Assembly: GCF_051106095.1 (NCBI RefSeq)
Contig: NC_135786.1
Span: forward strand, 198,715,501-198,779,500
Origin: Pogona vitticeps
Lineage: Eukaryota > Chordata > Lepidosauria > Squamata > Agamidae
DNA: 64,000 nucleotides
Reading direction: 5' to 3'
Both the position numbers and the translations under genes were made by a program. The notes under the pieces were generated by a model. It was given only the letters and a program-made list of their open reading frames with translations. It was not told the DNA's origin and searched no databases. This document shows, in pieces, positions 59,234 to 64,000 of this stretch (within the stretch, counting starts at the first letter, position 1; each line of letters opens with the position of its first letter).

Positions 59234-59359
59234 AGTTGTCTCCAACCTGGAGTAACCCAGGTGATCTTGGACTACAACTCCCATAAATCTTGCCCAGTAT
59301 AGCTAGATGTCAAGGCTTTTGGGAGTTTTGGTCCTAGAGCATCTAGTGATCCCAGGTTT
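59234..59359. mobile_element. hAT miniature element, older copy of the same family
   Basis: CAGTTGTCTCCAACCTGG, GATCTTGGACTACAACTCCC and the inverse GGGAGTTTTGGTCCTAGAGC ATCTAGTGATCCCAGG. It has the same layout as the element at 58964 but is more diverged. The target duplication is unclear. Confidence 0.65.
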
Positions 59360-59539
59360 AAACCATCCATTTAATAGGATTTCAGACGCATATTAAAAAA
59401 AAATTCTCCACAACCATTTATGTTTCTCTTTTTAAAAATAAAAGTTGTTATTACAACCTCTCCTACTGTATATTATCCTGCTTAATTTTTCCTTCCCCTC
59501 CCCTTTATTTGAAGTGTGGTTTATGATGCAGCAGGGTAC

Positions 59540-61470
59540 AAGAGAAGGTGGAAATGAAGGGCAGTGGGGTCTCTCAGGGCAAAAGGCCCCTGACTGGACC
59601 AACCATTGCCACAGTTCCTCCTCTGGTGGCCTTGCAAGTGGGCGTGGAAGCAGAGCTTCCAGTGGAGTCCAAAGAACTGCTGATTTTCTTCTCTGAGGAA
59701 TCTGAGGAGTTACTGGTTCCAGAGGATCCAGAAACCTCCCAGTCCTCAGAACCAGTAACAGCAGGGCGGGTTTCCCCAACACCCCCACCCTTGTTCTCAG
59801 ACTGGGAGCATCAGTTGCACCCATTGGGTCTGCACTGATTTTTGGCAGATGGTCTAAGAGCAAGGCATAGGAAGCAGGCACTTTTCTTGTAGCTGAGATG
59901 ATTGCCCTGCTTGGGCTTCCACTGCTCACCCTGGAAGACCTGGCCTTCCATTGGTTGCTGCATTTTTTTGTCCCCTGATATCACCCTCCCTCACAGAAGT
60001 CCATCAGTTGTAGAGTCCTGCCCTCTCCCTATGTAGGAGGTGGTCTGTGACAAGCTTTCATGGGCTCAGGGGTGGAAAGTGTACTTCATGACAGCCCATA
60101 AGAGTAGAGGTTACCAAGGGTACCTCTCGCTCATGGCCCACTGGTGGCAGCTGGAGGACCTGAGGAGTGGTAGGGCATCAATGACAGGGCCATCAGGGGA
60201 GACCCTTGTCTTGCCACCAGGCTAGAAGTCCGTTCTGCCGGCATGGCACATGGAGACTCAGGAGACAGAGAGGAACATCACCAATGAGTTCCTGGCTGCG
60301 CTGCAGCAGTAGGAACTAGAGGGTGAGATCATCCATGGTCACATGGTCATGGAAGCTGGGCACAACATGTTGGTGGCATTAAATGCGGTGGGCTTCCAAG
60401 GCATAGTGTGCCTGGCACACAATTTACACCTGATAGTAAGTATTACCATTGGCCTGGGGAGCCATGTCGAGCCCATTTGGGATGCAGGCACCCAGGAGAC
60501 GTGGGCACTCCTGGAGCAATGCTGACAACCATTTCTCATGCAGATTGATACTTTCCCAACAAGTAAAAGTGTGGGAGGCAGGAGGAGTTGGGCCAGGAGG
60601 ATCATATTCTCCTGCCAGACTTGCCAACCAGGTGGAAGTCCACCTACACCATGGTGACCTGCCTGGAGAAGCCAAAGTCTGTTTTGGAGGACATCATGTC
60701 TTCCATGCCCATTGCGCCCGGGGGAAGAGAGAGTTGGGCATCAGTGCCATGGATTGGCTGGCCCTCTCCCAGATGGTAGTGGTGCTAAAGCCATCCCAAG
60801 AGACCACTGATGTCCTGTGTGGTCACATGGCCAGCTTGGGGCAGTTCATCCCTCTGATTTGTGCCCTCAACCAGTCCCTGCAGTCTGTTCAGGCTCAAGG
60901 TTCCTCCCTCCTTCCATGGACCAGAGCCTTGGTGCAGAAGTTGCGAGCAGGCACACAGAACTGACTACCTCCTGTCTGCAGGGACAGAGCTTACTGCATG
61001 GCCTGCCTGTGTGATCCTCACATCAAGGGCAGCTTGGTGGCATGCATGTAGAGAGCTGAAGGAGTGGAGAACAGAACTCTCCACAGAGGTCTGCAGGGCA
61101 CTGGGAGCACAACACATGCATGGAGACTTGGAGTTGTCACAACACAAGTCAGATGAAGGGGAGGTTGGTTCACAGGAACCACAGGCAGGGGCTTCTGCTG
61201 GTGAGCTGGGCAGTTGCCATGGAGGGCAAACTGGCGGCAGATAAGAAGGACCTGGCAGAATCCATGGTGCAGGAGCTGGATTCCCTCCAGCTCCCCCAAT
61301 CAGATGGCTAGAACTGTCCACTGTGGCCATGGGTCCCCTTTCCATCCCCCCCACCAGCATCTAGAGTGAGTGTGTGCTATCCCATCTCAGAGACATTTTC
61401 TGACCCCATGGGTCCCATTTGGATCCCATAACTGTGGAGAGGCTTTTGTTAATCAAGGTGAACCTTCCCT
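59540..61470 (+). pseudogene. hAT (ZBED-type) transposase, broken
   Basis: Plus-strand pieces of a hAT transposase: HNMLVALNAVGFQGIVCLAH NLHLIV (residues after the catalytic DDE Asp, with the DNxxNM and CxAHxLxL motifs) at 60361-60440; LPDLPTRWKSTYTMVTCLEK (PTRWNSTYxML motif) at about 60611-60665; MDWLALSQMVVVLKPSQETT at about 60750-60810; and a KGSLVACM block near 61025. These lie in different frames with stops between (TGA near 60525, TGA near 60962), so the gene is dead. The acidic, Ser-rich frame at 59548-59838 may be its N-terminal part. The C-terminal dimerisation domain was not found. The superfamily inference is firm, the exact family open. Confidence 0.7.
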
Positions 61471-61948
61471 TAATTGAACTCAATGAGTTAAGGATCCCAT
61501 GACGTTCTCTCTGCCACCACACCATCTGCCCACCTTCCTACCTGACTTTTCCAGGTCTCCCGTACCACCTGCCTGCTTGCCTGTTCACCTGCTGTTTGAG
61601 TCCCCTAGGTCCACCCTATCAACTGCCTGCCACCTGAGTTCCCCAGGTCCACCATACCTCTCTTTGCCTCTTTCTGTCCGACTCAGGGCACAAACTGAAA
61701 ATGCCTCTTTCTGTCCTAATCAGGGTAGAAGCTGAAGTCCGTGCTAGCACCATGGCCTGCTCAGGACACAAACTAAACTCCATGCCATCCGCCTTGGAAC
61801 CTGGATGCAAAACTGAACTCCGGCTGTGCCAGCCTGTCTTAATGGCCTTGCCATTCATTCTTCTATCTCAACATCCGAAACCCAAACTATCAAAACTCCA
61901 GTTAACTACAAAGATAATGGAGATGAATATGGGAGAAAAGGTCACATC

Positions 61949-62143
61949 CTGCAGAGCTGGATGTTCCACCATGAGATTTTTTCTCAGTGTGTAATTTGGT
62001 CCTAACTTGATTGTTTATCATTTATAATCTTAGTCTGTATTATTGACCCTTTGCTTTGGTGTAGTCGGTAATATAGACTAAAGTTTTAAATGATAAACAT
62101 TCAAGAGGAGAAAAATCTCATGGTGGAACATCCGGCTCTGCAG
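61949..62143. repeat. 195-bp fold-back palindrome
   Basis: Outer arms 61949-61985 (CTGCAGAGCTGGATGTTCCA CCATGAGATTTTTTCTC) and 62108-62143 are inverted with one substitution and one length change. The inner arms, around GTTTATCATTTATAATCTTA and its inverse, continue the pairing almost to the centre near 62047. No flanking duplication was identified. It lies about 480 bp beyond the hAT remains and may be an independent miniature element. Confidence 0.85.
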
Positions 62144-62459
62144 TTATAAGATGGTGGTGATTATGATGTAAGGCCTTTTCTCTCACATTCAGGAGTCACA
62201 TAAGTTTCTTATGACCTCACAGACTTGTACAGGGTCTTAGTTTTCATGAAGGATTGTCTGAAATAAAATGTTTTTCTTGGTTCATGGAACTTACAAGGTG
62301 TCACAGATTAACATACTATACTGTGCTCAAGTATTTATCTGTTATTTATTTTCAGCAGTTTATTATCAGCGTCATACAATCAAACAAAACATTAAAAAGC
62401 AATAGGAGTAATGATAATCTCAAAAAAAAAAAAAACCTAGAAAAGCCAAAAAGCAGTTA

Positions 62460-62625
62460 TGCTCTGTGCCATCAAGTCAGAACTAACTCACAGCAACCCT
62501 AATAGGGCTTTCAGGGTATATGAGATATTCAAGGAGTGGCTTTGCACATACACCTCCAGTGATTTTCTATGGCTGGGCAAGGATTCAAACCTATGTTTCC
62601 TAATCCTTCACTCTATACAATACAG
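62460..62625 (-). mobile_element. tRNA-derived SINE (Sauria-like), reverse orientation
   Basis: The plus strand reads GCTCTGTGCCATCAAGTCAG, CAGCAACCCTAATAGGGCTT and AAGGATTCAAACCTATG, the complement of the tail, body and B box of the same SINE family. Confidence 0.65.
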
Positions 62626-64000
62626 CACATTGGGCAAGAGAAAAGCATTAGTTGTGCAAAATAATCTGTAAATGCCTCCTGCAAGAAAGTGGTTTCCACT
62701 TCAGGAAACGAAGGGCCCACGCAAGAGACTGTTCCAGGTGTTCGGCACTGCAGCTGAAAAGGCTCTGTTAGCTGTATCCAAATTCCCAGCATTTTATTGT
62801 GAAGAGTGTCATTTTAGGATACAGCTTTTGTATTCTGACAAATGAGTCTGCAAAGGAATGAGTCAAATAATGAACAGAATTAGTAACCTGCTGATAAGTA
62901 ATACTTCATGTATTCAGTTTCATGAATTCTCAGATAAAAATATATTTTAAGAAATTGGGGGTTAGGAAAAGTGGAGATAATGCCTTTTGGATGCACTCAT
63001 CATATGTCATTAGTTCATTTCACACCTAATGAGCTGGTAGCAGTTGCTCTCAAGAGCAGCAAGATGGAACATTATTAGCCAATTTAGAGTACCATCCCCA
63101 GATACTGTAATTGTGTATATCAGAGCGCTGCTTAGCCATATGAACTGGGACTAGCTCACTCACAATAGGAAGCAGGAGTGCAAGGCCGTCTCCTTACTAT
63201 CACCAATCCCAAGTTGCTGACAGGGAAGGATGCTGGTGTAGCTGGCTGCTGTGTCTTGGTGCCATCTTTGCCAAACGAGAAAATAAAATGGCAAAACTAC
63301 CCAGTAGGAGACAATGTGAGAATGCTATGCAATAATGTATGTATTTTTTCATTATATATATATATATTATGTATCAGTCACCCTCATATTATGTATCAGT
63401 CACCCTCAACAGTATGACCTATTGATATGGCACCCCTTAATTATCCACCTTGGAAGCCACAGTCCCAATCTAGCACTTTAAAAAGTAGCCCCCAAAGTTT
63501 CCCTTTTTATCCATGGTGGCTGAACGGTTATGAGGTGGCTGAGTGGAGTATATTATGATAACATGCCCCATTTACGTTGTATCCAAGTATTTGTTGGTTG
63601 CATGTCCCAAATCTGCTGGGGCAAGTGTTGAACTCACCCCCCCAAGTCCAGCCTGTAGTGTGCCCCAATTGACTCCTGGTGCCCAACTCTGCACTCCCAC
63701 ACACATGCGCACAAACAGATACACTCACACACAAGGGCTGCTGTCAAGCCCTTGCTTGAAAAAAAAAGGAGGGTGGCACTAACTAGCCCAGCCAGGGATC
63801 ACACTTCCTGGCATTCAGTTCATCCTAGTGATTTCACTGCTCAGCACTTGCCACTGCTGTTCTACCTTCCTTGGCTTCCACTATTTCACCTTGCCACTTT
63901 CTTTGTGCTTGTCACTTGCCAGCCACCACCTCTTCCACAGCATCTCCTTCCTTGATAGCTGTTGCCCCCAGTTCTTCAACCTGCAACTTTCACCTCCTTC
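62626..64000. other. Intronic sequence, no element recognised
   Basis: Contains a short TATATATATA run at 63353-63367 and a duplicated ATTATGTATCAGTCACCCTC (63366-63385 and 63389-63408). No gene is seen up to the window end. Confidence 0.6.

Larger units (their letters stand above)
24480..64000 (+). other. NKAIN3: NKAIN3 intron 1 (5' part)
   Basis: After the GTGAGT donor, no continuation of the NKAIN protein (FDFLG, YQWAP or FICFYLE-like segments) appears on the plus strand to the end of the window. The remaining 39.5 kb is therefore inferred to be intronic. It is filled with LINE, SINE and DNA-transposon remains listed separately. Mammalian NKAIN2 and NKAIN3 are known for very long introns, which fits. 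This entry is inference. An unrelated short gene inside the intron cannot be excluded, but none is visible. Confidence 0.6.

Noticed and set aside
59432-59929. 165-codon minus-strand frame
   Set aside because: Antisense to the hAT remains, with no family features.

Overview
The window looks like nuclear DNA of a squamate reptile (lizard or snake). This rests on a BovB (RTE-clade) LINE in several copies, tRNA-derived SINEs of the Sauria type whose tails resemble BovB, L2 and CR1 LINEs, a Penelope-like element, many Tc1/mariner (Tigger-like) and hAT miniature transposons, long microsatellites, and an AT-rich background broken by one CpG island. No species is claimed.

The one host coding exon I can support is the first coding exon of NKAIN3 (24426-24479, plus strand; 18 codons followed by a GTGAGT donor), inside a CpG island of about 1.4 kb (about 23380-24760). 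Everything to its left (1-23380) is upstream intergenic DNA. Everything to its right (24480-64000) is, by inference, the start of a very long first intron, because no second NKAIN exon is visible. The only other host-gene sequence is an intronless, decayed ALDOA copy (5508-6565), a processed pseudogene.

Left flank: a BovB scrap with target duplication at 5127-5446, the ALDOA pseudogene, SINEs, a 785-bp Tigger-like element with internal tandem repeats (13594-14378), and an internally deleted L2 (14890-17800) split by a Penelope-like element (15863-17565) that is flanked by a 12-bp duplication. The L2 ends in a 160-bp GATA array.

Intron side: a degenerate L2 with EN and RT remains (27640-29785). 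A full-length BovB follows (30594-33811, minus strand) with an uninterrupted 1009-codon EN-RT frame and perfect 12-bp target duplications. Further on are several Tigger-like and hAT miniature elements, a second 5'-truncated BovB (43430-44692), a hAT element split by a CR1 (50747-52093), and a broken ZBED-type hAT transposase region (59540-61470) with an inverted partial copy 5 kb away (54502-54800). A 195-bp fold-back palindrome lies at 61949-62143.

The most interesting items are the apparently complete BovB, hammerhead-ribozyme-like cores at the Penelope terminus and in two other repeats, the Tigger-like family whose subterminal motif differs between copies, and several large hairpins. There is no operon, CRISPR array, prophage or other prokaryotic system. 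Most long reading frames here are repeats or chance.
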